Part shown: one piece after another, positions 11,105-18,915 of the stretch | Numbering within the stretch: position 1 is the first letter of the stretch | Layout: every line of letters starts with the position of its first letter | DNA from: a virus | Virus record (IMG/VR): IMGVR_UViG_3300043411_002907 | Span: 1-21,907 of that record | DNA: 21,907 nucleotides | Direction: 5' to 3' (one strand) | Translations under genes and position numbers: made by a program | Notes under the pieces: generated by a model | The model's input: the letters and a program-made list of their open reading frames with translations, nothing else | Told to the model about the DNA's origin: nothing | Databases searched by the model: none

Positions 11105-12700
11105 TCACGCGGGCTCGATGACGATCGAGCCTGGGACGAGCAGGTATCCAGGCGCCGGAATCCGGTCCCCGCTCGGCGTAGGCACCGTCACCCCCAGCAC
11201 TCCGTCGACACCCTGCGCGGCCTGCGAGATGCGAGACTGAAACAGCGTGTCGGGCGAACTCGCCGCCGTCGGCCGCGGGTAGCGCGCGGAGGGCACGCTG
11301 AGCGTTCCGCCGGTGATGAGCCCGCCTGAGATCGTCCCGCCCTCCCGCGCGTCGCCGGGGCCGAGCGAGTCGAAGAGCATCAGCACCGCGCGCCGGATCG
11401 AGTCCCAGAGCCCGCAGTCTGGGCGCACAAGGTTCGACGCGGAGGGCGCCGTGGGGAGCGCCTCGGCGAGCGTCACGCGCAGCCCCGCGACGCCCTGGAC
11501 CGTCGCGAGCCACCACCCACCTCGGATCGTCCCCGTGCCGATCTGCACCGCGATCTGGTCGTTCGCCGCGATCCCAGACACGTCGTCGAGGTCCAGCCAC
11601 GTCGCCGACGATGCTGTGATCGTGCGGAAGGCCGGATCACTCTCGCCCCACGGCCACGTCGCAACCGAGGGGTCGATCGTGACGCGCACGGTCACGTCCA
11701 CCGTGACGCCGGTGGGGAGCGGCACGAAGAGGTTGTCGGTGAGCAACGACGCGGGCGCGAGCTCACGCTGCTGCCCCGCCGCCACCGCGAGGCCGTCCAC
11801 GTCCACGGTGCCGAGGAAGTAGTTGCGCAGGCCCGTGGCCAGCGCGAGGAGCGGCACCCTGCTGTAGCTCGGGTCGAGCCCCTGTCCCAGCGTGAGGCCC
11901 GTTTGCGTGTAGCTGTCCTCGGCGGGTGCGGGCGTTACAGGGATGACGGTGAGGACGCCGGGGTACGCGAACTGCGGCGCGACGGTGGGGATCCTGCGCG
12001 AGCGCGGGTACACGAAGCACTCGCCGACGCCTGCGAACTGGTAGCCGATCTCGCGCACGTCGGCGCGGTTGAAGCTTGCGGGCTTCTCGCGCATCCGCTC
12101 CAAGAGGCGCTGGCGCAACGTCGCATCGCTCTCGGCGTTCTGCGCCACGCGCGCGACCGCCGACGTGGTGCCCGTCGCAGCGAAGCCCGTCGGCGCCGAG
12201 CTCCAGGTGAGCACCGTGCCCGTCGCGAGGTTGCCCGAGGTCCCTGCGGTCTGCGCTTCGACGGTGATGGTCGCATTGCCGCTGCCGTCGGTGTCGATGC
12301 TGGTGATCTCCACGCCCGTCACGCCGTCGATCGGCGTGAAACGCAGGCCCGCGGAGGTCGCGAGGGTCGCGCCGTTGATGAGCGTGGTGCTGGACACCGG
12401 GCCCGAGACGGTGACGGTGTGGCGCGCCGTCGTAGCGCTCTTGCGCGCGGTGCCATCGTCCTCGGCGAAGCGGTCGAGGTCCGTGCTGGTGCCCGACCGC
12501 ACGAGCACCCGGTTCGCCGCCTGCTGCGCGCCGAGCTCGATGCCGCCGAGCTCGTGCGCGAAGGCGTCGCAGAGGTCGTACGCCTCGCTCCCCTCGGTGA
12601 TGTCGAGGTCGCGCGGGGGCACCATCGCCGCGTAGCGCGCGCGCCAGCGGGCGAGGAGCGTGTCGCGGATCGTCGCGGCGGTGCGGGCGGAGAAGGCCAT
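11105..12700 (-). CDS. Baseplate J-like protein (Mu gp47 family)
   Basis: A 531-residue baseplate protein, linking wedge and hub. Family signs: N-terminal helix region with DLDITEGSEAYDLCDAFAHE, then LVRSGTSTDLDRFAEDDG (about residues 66-83), the repeat-like beta region with GNLATGTVLTW, and ESDATLRQRLLERMREKPAS (about 189-208), the classic Baseplate_J 'AE(S)D..LR.R' segment. The C-terminal part contains further beta-rich modules and ends near SIVIEPA. The ATG lies three bases after the stop of the gp46 gene. The 3' end meets the lipoprotein gene head-on in the shared palindrome TGATCA. Confidence 0.9.
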   Translation of the reverse strand: MAFSARTAATIRDTLLARWRARYAAMVPPRDLDITEGSEAYDLCDAFAHELGGIELGAQQAANRVLVRSGTSTDLDRFAEDDGTARKSATTARHTVTVSGPVSSTTLINGATLATSAGLRFTPIDGVTGVEITSIDTDGSGNATITVEAQTAGTSGNLATGTVLTWSSAPTGFAATGTTSAVARVAQNAESDATLRQRLLERMREKPASFNRADVREIGYQFAGVGECFVYPRSRRIPTVAPQFAYPGVLTVIPVTPAPAEDSYTQTGLTLGQGLDPSYSRVPLLALATGLRNYFLGTVDVDGLAVAAGQQRELAPASLLTDNLFVPLPTGVTVDVTVRVTIDPSVATWPWGESDPAFRTITASSATWLDLDDVSGIAANDQIAVQIGTGTIRGGWWLATVQGVAGLRVTLAEALPTAPSASNLVRPDCGLWDSIRRAVLMLFDSLGPGDAREGGTISGGLITGGTLSVPSARYPRPTAASSPDTLFQSRISQAAQGVDGVLGVTVPTPSGDRIPAPGYLLVPGSIVIEPA

Positions 12701-12703
12701 CGG

Positions 12704-13078
12704 TCAGATCCTCGTCTGCGGCGTGGACTGCCGCCGGCCGTCGCGGCCCTTGAACGACACCGTGTAGAAGAGCGCGTTGCCCTGCGGGAAGCGGCGCACC
12801 TCGGAGTTGACCTCCACGTCGCGCAGGAACCCGCTGGTGATCCACCGGCGCAGCGCCACGAGCACGTTCTGGCGCCAGCGCGCGCCCGCGTTCGGCAGGT
12901 CCTGGTCGACGGGCTCGACGCCGAAGGTCCGGTCGCGGGCCGCGGACCCGAGGCGCGTGCGCAGCACGTTCTGCACGACGGCGAGTTCGGGAGTCGTCGC
13001 CGAGGTCCAGGTGCGGGTGTCGTCGTCGAACACCACGTCGCCGGTCTCCGGGTCGATCTTGCGGGCGTAGGCGGGCAT
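12704..13078 (-). CDS. Baseplate wedge protein, Mu gp46 family (gp25-like)
   Basis: A 124-residue protein of the Mu gp46 family (T4 gp25-like), part of the baseplate wedge. Conserved features: an N-terminal strand pair with DPETGDVVFDD (about residues 9-19), the helix VVQNVLRTRLGSAARD, the RTFGVEP-type loop, and RWRQNVLVALRRWI later. The length is normal for the family. The ATG starts immediately after the stop of the preceding gene (TGA-ATG, 13081-13076). It is followed after three bases by the gp47 gene, the same order as in Mu. Confidence 0.85.
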   Translation of the reverse strand: MPAYARKIDPETGDVVFDDDTRTWTSATTPELAVVQNVLRTRLGSAARDRTFGVEPVDQDLPNAGARWRQNVLVALRRWITSGFLRDVEVNSEVRRFPQGNALFYTVSFKGRDGRRQSTPQTRI

Positions 13079-13663
13079 TCAGTCCTCCGCGCGGACCTTC
13101 GAGGAGCCCGCGCCGGTCTTGCCGCCGAGGGTGATGGAGGTGCCCCCGGCCTGGGCCACGCCGTTCGGCACGGTGAAGCTGACGACCTGCGCGGCCTCGC
13201 CGGGCGGGGTGTAGGTGATCGTCACGGTGATGCCCGAGGCCACGACCGAGAGCGTGCCCGGGAGGATCGCATCGCCCTCGCGGTTGACCTTCTTGGTCGC
13301 GCTCGCCCCGAGGCGTATCTCCGGGGCCTCGACGACGATGCGCGCCGAGAGCAGCCGGATCACGTTCGCGATGGCGCCGGCGCTGAAGACGCGCGTCTCG
13401 CCCTCGTCGAGGTCCGTGGGCGAGCGGGCCTTGTCGTGGAGCTTCACGACGATGGTGTCGTCGCCGTCCTCATAGGCCAGCGCGCGCAGCGTCGACGCGA
13501 CCACGGGCCGCACCGCCACCCCGAGCTGAGCGAGGAAGCTCGCCCGGTCCTCGGGGCGCGCGTCCTCGTCGTCGCCCTCGGCGCCGTCCTCGCGGAGCTG
13601 AAGCTCCAGGAGCTTGGACGCCGCGCTGAACGCCGCGCGGGTCACCTTCGCGAGCGTGAACAC
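13079..13663 (-). CDS. Baseplate spike protein, Mu gp45-like
   Basis: A 194-residue protein in the place of the Mu gp45 spike, the membrane-piercing tip at the end of the tail. After a charged N-terminal helix, the sequence has LGVAVRPVVASTLRALAYED (about residues 47-66), then EGETRVFSAGAIANVIRLLS and ARIVVEAPEIRLGA, the 'spike stalk' pattern of this family, and beta-rich C-terminal repeats with TVTITYTPPG. The start is GTG at 13663, with GGAGGTGTGAGGT giving a very strong binding site. It sits between the hub and the gp46 gene, exactly as in Mu. An iron-binding tip (HxH) is not visible. Confidence 0.75.
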   Translation of the reverse strand: MFTLAKVTRAAFSAASKLLELQLREDGAEGDDEDARPEDRASFLAQLGVAVRPVVASTLRALAYEDGDDTIVVKLHDKARSPTDLDEGETRVFSAGAIANVIRLLSARIVVEAPEIRLGASATKKVNREGDAILPGTLSVVASGITVTITYTPPGEAAQVVSFTVPNGVAQAGGTSITLGGKTGAGSSKVRAED

Positions 13664-13664
13664 C

Positions 13665-14831
13665 TCACACCTCCGCGTCGGGTTCGAGGTCGATGGTGCC
13701 CGGCGGAACCAGGCGTATCCGCGTCGTGTGCCCGCCCGCGCGGCTGCGGTTGAAGGTCACCGACGTGCAGAGCCAGTTCCCGCGCACGCCGGTGATCTCG
13801 TCGTCGAGGGTGACCATGCTGTTCACCGTCCAGAGCCGGTCCTGCGTGCCCCACGAAAAGCCCTGCACCGTAGCCTCGTAGACGGCGAAGTCCTGCATCG
13901 CGCGGGCGATGGCGTGCCGTCCGCGCTGTTCGGCGATCTGCGGCGTTCGCGCGCGCGGGTCGCGCAGGTAGCGCGGGCGCGGGAGGTACACGTCCGCGAT
14001 GCGGCGCATCGTGAGGCGCGTGTTCACCACCGCGCCCGAGTGCCGCGCGTCCTGCGGCGCGTCCAGGCGCGTGCGACCGAACACGGTCACGTCCGTCGGG
14101 ACGTCCGTGGCGTTCACGTCGAGGGCGCCGTCGAGGATGTTCCCCGCGTAGGTGCCGTCGGCGCGGCGTCGACGGATGAGCGCGCCCTGCGGGGCCGCGT
14201 CGTACGCAGGGCGGTCGATCACGAGGCCCATGCCGTCCTCGAAGGGGCCCGCGTAGATCAGGTAGCCGTGGCGGCGCGCGAGTTGCGAGAGGAAGTCCCA
14301 CACGCGCTGCCCGACCTGGGGCTTGAAGCGGTCCACGCGCTGACGCCGCGGCGTGCGCGTCCCCCCGGCGCGAGACCCCGGCCGCGCACCGGCCTGCACC
14401 TGGCGCACGTCGTCGGCGCCGGCGCCGACCACCACGGGGATGCCGAGGGGCGCCAGGGCCCGCTCGAAGGCCTCCGCGAGCGTCGTCTCCCGGAGCTGGA
14501 GCCGCGGGTCCACGTCGGCCACGAGCGCCGCCGCAAGCGCGTCGCGGCCCGAGATGGTGAAGGGCGCGCCCGCACGGCTCGCGCCGTCACGGAAGCGCTC
14601 CAGAGTGCCCCGGAGTTGCACGGCGCCGTCGACCTTCACGGTGACCGGCGCGTAGATCACGGCCTTCTCGCGCACCCGCTCCCACGCCTCGCCGCGGCCG
14701 GTGCGCCAGAGCGTGAGCGTCCAGGGGCTCCCGGGCCGCAGCATGTCGAGGGTGATCGCGACCTCGTCCCACGCGCTGACCGCAAGGGCCTCGGCGCCGA
14801 TCTCGACGGTGACGACGTGCGAGCGCGCCAT
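13665..14831 (-). CDS. Baseplate hub protein, Mu gpP/gp44 family
   Basis: A 388-residue protein of the gp44/gpP family (T4 gp27-like), forming the ring below the tail tube. Typical points: N-terminal strand WDEVAITLDMLRPGSPWTLT (about residues 21-40), a GRDALAAALVADVDPRL segment (about 94-110), a helix with TTLAEAFERALAPLGIPVVV, and in the middle RFKPQVGQRVWDFLSQLARRHG, the family's most recognisable stretch. The C-terminal part has NTRLTMRRIADVYLPRPRYL. The ATG lies three bases past the gpN-like gene stop, and the end is one base from the spike gene. Confidence 0.85.
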   Translation of the reverse strand: MARSHVVTVEIGAEALAVSAWDEVAITLDMLRPGSPWTLTLWRTGRGEAWERVREKAVIYAPVTVKVDGAVQLRGTLERFRDGASRAGAPFTISGRDALAAALVADVDPRLQLRETTLAEAFERALAPLGIPVVVGAGADDVRQVQAGARPGSRAGGTRTPRRQRVDRFKPQVGQRVWDFLSQLARRHGYLIYAGPFEDGMGLVIDRPAYDAAPQGALIRRRRADGTYAGNILDGALDVNATDVPTDVTVFGRTRLDAPQDARHSGAVVNTRLTMRRIADVYLPRPRYLRDPRARTPQIAEQRGRHAIARAMQDFAVYEATVQGFSWGTQDRLWTVNSMVTLDDEITGVRGNWLCTSVTFNRSRAGGHTTRIRLVPPGTIDLEPDAEV

Positions 14832-14834
14832 CGG

Positions 14835-15710
14835 TCAGTCCGGCACCACGAGCACGGTGCCCGCGGGCACGCGCGACGGGTCGAGGATGGTGTTCGCGCC
14901 GAGGAGGTCCGGGGCGCGCGAGGCGTCGCCGTACACGTCCGGGGACGCCGCGATGCGCGCGATCGAGGCGTCCTCGGTCACGGTGTACGTGCGCGGCGTC
15001 GTCGCGGTGTACCGCTCGCGGTAACGCAGCGTCGCGGTCTGGAGCGACCACACCGCGTCGCGGAACGGGTGAAGCTCCACCGCCGCCGCGGCCGGGTCCG
15101 CAAGGCGCTCCTCGATGCCGCGCGAGAGCGCGTCGAGGGCTGTCACGGCCTCGGCGAAGGTGCGCGAGGCGTCTTCGAGGTAGGTGAGCGCAGCCTCCAC
15201 ATCGGGGAGGATCGCGTCGAGCTCGTCGGGCTTCGCGGCGTCGGCGGTCGCCGCGGTGGAGAGCATCTCCGCGCCCGCGTCGGCGCGCACCGAGGCCATC
15301 TCCAGAAGCTCCGCGGTCCCCTGCTGCTCGGTGAACGAGAGCGTGAGGACCACCCCGCGCCGCTCGACGGGCCGGATCTCCTCGGAGCCCTCGTCGAAGT
15401 GCACGACCATCGCCCCGCGCGTGGGGTGCGAGAGGTTGCCCTCGGGCGTGGTCTTCAGCGCGCGCAAGAGCCGCTGGTAGGTGTCCGGGTAGAGCGGCGC
15501 GCCGCGCCAGCCACGCAAGCCGTTGATCAGCACGGCCTTCACGCGGATCACCTCGGGCTTCGACCCCGTTGTCTCGATGTCCGCGCCGCGCGTGCCGAAC
15601 CCTTTGTGCTGCGCGGAGTCGTGCCCGAACGACGTGGTGATGTCCGTCGCGGGGAACTCCACGCCCCCGTAGATGAAGGGTGCGGTCGTCTGCGCGAGCT
15701 CGTCGGCCAT
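14835..15710 (-). CDS. DNA circularisation/gpN-family tail protein with LysM-like end
   Basis: A 291-residue protein in the position of Mu gp43 (gpN), a baseplate/tail hub component. Residues about 15-125 show the family pattern: GGVEFPATDITTSFGHD, KPEVIRVKAVLIN, YPDTYQRLLRALKT and GNLSHPTRGAMVVHFDEG. The middle is a helical linker. The C-terminus (about 240-291) is a LysM-like domain (YTVTEDASIARIAA...GTVLVVPD), the kind of module also seen as a separate tail protein X in other phages. It could anchor the hub to peptidoglycan or to the tape measure. Start and stop are three bases from each neighbour. Confidence 0.8.
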   Translation of the reverse strand: MADELAQTTAPFIYGGVEFPATDITTSFGHDSAQHKGFGTRGADIETTGSKPEVIRVKAVLINGLRGWRGAPLYPDTYQRLLRALKTTPEGNLSHPTRGAMVVHFDEGSEEIRPVERRGVVLTLSFTEQQGTAELLEMASVRADAGAEMLSTAATADAAKPDELDAILPDVEAALTYLEDASRTFAEAVTALDALSRGIEERLADPAAAAVELHPFRDAVWSLQTATLRYRERYTATTPRTYTVTEDASIARIAASPDVYGDASRAPDLLGANTILDPSRVPAGTVLVVPD

Positions 15711-15713
15711 GGC

Positions 15714-17825
15714 TCAGGGGCTCGCAGTGGGGGTAGTGCGGACGGTCTGCGCGTGGACCGCGGCGTTGCTCGACGGGGCGTCGGAGAAACCGTCCGTGAT
15801 CGCCTGTCGCACGGCCGTCGTGAAGTCCGACCAGTACGCGCGGGAGAACGCGTTCGTCTGGAGACCGTTCGCGCGGTCGCGGTCGGAGTAGATCACCTGG
15901 TTCGCAAGCGAACCGATCCCGAGGCCAGCACCGAGACTCGCGACGACAGCCGCCGCTTTGGTGCCGAGCGCCGCCGCGCCGCTCATCCCAGCGAGTCGCG
16001 CGGTAACCGCCGTGGCTGCGCCCCCGACGCCGCGCTGACCGACGAATCCAGCGAGCGCCGACCCGCCGGCGCCGAGCACCGCTCCGCCCGCGGTGCCGAG
16101 GGCGTTCGAGAGGATGGGGTTTTGCGCCTGGAACGAGCGGATCGCGGTGGAGAGGTCCCTGATCGCGCCCGTGTTGTCGAGGAGCGCGCTGTCGCGCTGT
16201 TGCGCCTCACGCGCGAGGCGCGTCGCGTCCTCGCTCTGCACGAGGTCGCGCCCTGCGGCGACGCTGCGCTCGGTGAACGCGCTGCCCTCGCGGCGCATGC
16301 GCTCGACGCGCTGCTGCACCGTCTCGCCACCCTCCGTCTGGGAGTTCAGCGTCGAGGCCAGCGTGCGGATGTTCGAGAGGAGCACCGTCGGAAGGCCTGG
16401 GCCACCCGAGGAGAGCGCGTTCATCAGCTCCGTGGTGTTGCCGCGGAACAGGCTGTTCATCCGCGAGAGCGTGACCAGCGCGTCGTTCGAGCGGAAGCGA
16501 TCCACCGTGCGCCCGGAGCGCGCGTCGCGCTCGCGCATGAGGACCTCGCCGATCTGCGCCTCGGTGAACCCGCGGCGCTCTAGCGACGAGCGCATGTTCG
16601 TCGCGGTGCGGTCGTTCGTCATCGCGCGCTCGAAGGCCGCGAAGGCGTTCATCGACGCGCGGACATTTCCACCGCCGCGCGACGCAACCTCCTGCATCGC
16701 CATCGTGCGGAGCGTCGCCTCGCGCACCGCGGCCGATCGCTGCTCTTCGGTCGCGCCGGGGCCGAGCCGTCCCGTGGCGATCGCCACGTTCTGCATGAGG
16801 GGCCCGAGGCCCTGGCTCACGATGTCGCGCAGCTCGACGGACCCCGCCTGCGCGATGCCCGTCATCGCGAGCAGCGTCGCGCGCTGGTCGTTGCCGCGCA
16901 CGCCCTGGGCCTGGAGCATGCCCGCGACGCGCATGACCTCCGCGGGGTCCTGGTAGGTGGATTGCGCGAACTCCGCGAGGTCGAGCTGCTGCTGTAGCGC
17001 GCGCTGGCGCGCCGCCGGGGAGTCCCCCGAGAGCACCGAGAACTGCGTCTGGGCCTGTCCGAGTGCCTCTGCGAGCACCGTGGGGTCCATGCCGAGCGCC
17101 TGCGCGCGGGCGCGAACGGTGTCGCGCGCCCCCTGCGCCTCGGCGCCGAACACGCCGGCCTGGAAGAGCGCCGCGTTCAGCGAGTGGTCCACCGCAGCGC
17201 GGCGCTCGCGCGCGTCCTGAATCTGTCCGTGCGCGTCACGCGCAACGCCTGCTGCGGCACCGGCAACAGCCTCGGCGCCGCGCTGGAATCGCCCGCCAAC
17301 CTCGCGCTGCGTCTGTGCGGTCTGCGTCTCCCGCTTGCGCGCCTCGCGCTGCGTCGCCGCGGTCTTCCGGCGCTCCGCCTGTTCGTGCTCGCTCACCATC
17401 GCGAGCGCGAGGTCTTCGGCCTGGCGCTTCTCGCGGTCCGAGAGCTGACCGCGCTTGCCGACCTCGGCCTCGAGGAGCGCCGTCGCGCGCTTGTGGGCCT
17501 CGGTGTACCGCTCGATGAACTTCTTCTGCGCCTCGCCCTGGAGCGCGAGCTCCCGGAGCTTCGCGCGGGTGACGAGCTTCTCCTCGCGCTCGACGACGAC
17601 GCGGCCCTGGCGGTACGCCCCGCCGACTCCCTGCGCGGTCTGCTGCGCTTCCTCGACGACGACGCGGCGTTCCTCGCGGGCACCTCGCGCACGGCGCTGA
17701 CGCCCCGCGGCGTTGATCCCGTCGATGCGCTGCTGCGAGGCCGCGAGCGCGCGCTCCAGTTCCTGGATGACGGCGACGGCTTCACGCCCGCCCTCCGTCC
17801 GGAACTTCAGCGTCGCTTCGCCCAT
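15714..17825 (-). CDS. Tape measure protein
   Basis: A 703-residue protein that would set the tail length and be ejected through the tube. The N-terminal 180 residues are long charged coiled coils (Arg/Glu/Gln-rich). The middle is Ala/Arg-rich helix with many Gln. The C-terminal 150 residues carry hydrophobic Gly/Ala stretches (GTAGGAVLGAGGSALAGFVG and AAALGTKAAAVVASLGAGLG), the membrane-active part typical of tape measures. By the usual rule of about 0.15 nm per residue, this suggests a tail of roughly 100 nm, which is an inference. The ATG sits six bases after the chaperone extension ends, with AAGGACGAG upstream as binding site. Confidence 0.87.
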   Translation of the reverse strand: MGEATLKFRTEGGREAVAVIQELERALAASQQRIDGINAAGRQRRARGAREERRVVVEEAQQTAQGVGGAYRQGRVVVEREEKLVTRAKLRELALQGEAQKKFIERYTEAHKRATALLEAEVGKRGQLSDREKRQAEDLALAMVSEHEQAERRKTAATQREARKRETQTAQTQREVGGRFQRGAEAVAGAAAGVARDAHGQIQDARERRAAVDHSLNAALFQAGVFGAEAQGARDTVRARAQALGMDPTVLAEALGQAQTQFSVLSGDSPAARQRALQQQLDLAEFAQSTYQDPAEVMRVAGMLQAQGVRGNDQRATLLAMTGIAQAGSVELRDIVSQGLGPLMQNVAIATGRLGPGATEEQRSAAVREATLRTMAMQEVASRGGGNVRASMNAFAAFERAMTNDRTATNMRSSLERRGFTEAQIGEVLMRERDARSGRTVDRFRSNDALVTLSRMNSLFRGNTTELMNALSSGGPGLPTVLLSNIRTLASTLNSQTEGGETVQQRVERMRREGSAFTERSVAAGRDLVQSEDATRLAREAQQRDSALLDNTGAIRDLSTAIRSFQAQNPILSNALGTAGGAVLGAGGSALAGFVGQRGVGGAATAVTARLAGMSGAAALGTKAAAVVASLGAGLGIGSLANQVIYSDRDRANGLQTNAFSRAYWSDFTTAVRQAITDGFSDAPSSNAAVHAQTVRTTPTASP

Positions 17826-17830
17826 CGCTG

Positions 17831-18033
17831 CTACTCGTCCTTCAGGGGATCAGTGGTTGGCGGCGGGAGCACGCCGCGCGCGGTGAGTTCGTGGTCAGCC
17901 CACGCGACCATCAGGTATCCGAGGAGCTGGGCGCCGTCGGCGTCGTCCACGCTTCGCAGAGTGCGTGCACGATGGAGAGCTGCGAATCGGCCTCGCAGGA
18001 CATCCAGTAGGTCGACAGCGCCCCAGCGGCTTT
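17831..18033 (-). CDS. -1 frame extension of the tail assembly chaperone (probable frameshift product)
   Basis: This open frame is in the -1 phase relative to the chaperone gene and runs without a stop from the CTAAAA stretch (18036-18031) through the chaperone's stop codon to TAG at 17831-17833. The part past the chaperone stop reads as good protein (QLLGYLMVAWADHEL and GVLPPPTTDPLKDE) with GC-rich third positions. Slipping back one base at the AAA codon (Lys156) would give 156+66 = 222 residues, analogous to the G/GT pairs of many tailed phages. Third positions between 18031 and 17951 are weaker in this frame, so slipping nearer the end, or internal initiation at GTG 17950, cannot be excluded. 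Confidence 0.55.
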
Positions 18034-18498
18034 TAGGTCGCGCACGAGCTCCACGATCCTCGCGGATTCCTCGGGGGTCTTCGACGCGAAGCGCTCGCGC
18101 CGGAAGTCGTTCACCGCCGCGATGAGGCCGACGCGCTGGGGCTCTTCGAGGTGCTCGCGCAGCTCGTCGACGCTCTCGACGAAGGCCTGCTCGGCGTCGC
18201 GCGGGTCGCGCAGCACCAGGGCGAGGAGCTGAAGCTCCCGCTCGCGGCGCGCGAGTTCGGTCTCCTGCGCGAGCGAGAGCTCGAGCGCGCTCAGTCCCAG
18301 GCCCTTCGTGAGGTGCTTGCGCGCCTCCACGTCGGCGGTCGTGAGCTCGTCCTCGGTGGGGCAGCGGATCGCCACCTCCACGCCGTCGAGCCCCGGCATC
18401 GGAATGACCCGGTGAGGGCGCCCGCGCTCCTGCATCACACGGGCGAAGACGGAGAACTCGTCGCCCCCGTCGTCGTCACCGCCGCGTCGCTTCGCCAC
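17911..18498 (-). CDS. Tail assembly chaperone (gp41-like), 195 aa
   Basis: A 195-residue helical, acidic protein between the tail tube and tape measure genes, the usual place of the chaperone that coats the tape measure before tube assembly. The N-terminus has RGGDDDGGDEF, then VIPMPGLDGVEVAIRCPTED (about residues 31-50), and the rest is Leu/Glu/Arg-rich helix. The GTG start is supported by AGGAGG upstream. The codons CTA AAA at residues 155-156 are striking in a GC-rich gene and mark a possible slippery site. Conservation of such chaperones is low, so the call rests mainly on position, length and the extension frame. Confidence 0.7.
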   Translation of the reverse strand: MAKRRGGDDDGGDEFSVFARVMQERGRPHRVIPMPGLDGVEVAIRCPTEDELTTADVEARKHLTKGLGLSALELSLAQETELARRERELQLLALVLRDPRDAEQAFVESVDELREHLEEPQRVGLIAAVNDFRRERFASKTPEESARIVELVRDLKAAGALSTYWMSCEADSQLSIVHALCEAWTTPTAPSSSDT

Positions 18499-18501
18499 GG
18501 A

Positions 18502-18882
18502 TCAGACCTCCTGCTCGTCGCCCATGAAGCTGGTCGCGAAGGTGCTCTTGCCGTTCTCCGTGGAGACCTCCATCGGACCGATCTTGCCGCGGCCGGTGTA
18601 GGTCTGGTCGCCGATCTTCACCTTCACGGTGACGTCGGAACCGCTGCGGCGCAGGCGCCGGAGCGTGGCGACGTAGGACGAGGACCGCAGCGGGGAGCCG
18701 TCGATCTTCAGCTCCATCATCGTCGGGTCCTCGGTGGTCTCGCCGGTGTGCCCGAGCGTCACCACGCGGTTCAGACGTCCCCCGACGGTGCCCGAGACCC
18801 TCGCGGCCTCGCTCACCAGGGTGCCGTTGATCCAGAGCTTGCCGGTGCCCGCGAATCCTCCGGGCGCGCGCGTCGTCGACAT
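18502..18882 (-). CDS. Tail tube protein (Mu gpM-like)
   Basis: A 126-residue beta-rich protein directly after the sheath gene, the normal place and size of the Mu-type tail tube subunit. Segments such as GKLWINGTLVSEAARV (about residues 14-29), TMMELKIDGSPLRSS, the RRSGSDVTVKVKIGDQTYTG hairpin (about 78-97) and ENGKSTFATSFMGDE fit the two-sheet tube fold. The ATG is preceded by GAAGAGGTAG. Its starting residues (MSTT after GTCGAC) closely resemble the sheath's start (MSTS after GTCGAC). Identity is inferred from context, length and composition. Confidence 0.8.
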   Translation of the reverse strand: MSTTRAPGGFAGTGKLWINGTLVSEAARVSGTVGGRLNRVVTLGHTGETTEDPTMMELKIDGSPLRSSSYVATLRRLRRSGSDVTVKVKIGDQTYTGRGKIGPMEVSTENGKSTFATSFMGDEQEV

Positions 18883-18915
18883 GGGGTTCTACCTCTTCTC
18901 GGTGGGGGGCTGCGC

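Noticed and set aside
9506-11107. Lipoprotein gene as part of the phage structural operon
   Set aside because: It runs in the opposite direction and has a signal peptide with lipobox and host-type repeats, so a virion role is unlikely.
13614-16583. Very long plus-strand open frame (989 codons) opposite the spike, hub and tape measure genes
   Set aside because: It is the antisense of clearly identified Mu-like genes, is full of Arg/Ala/His runs typical of GC-rich shadows, and has no ribosome binding site.
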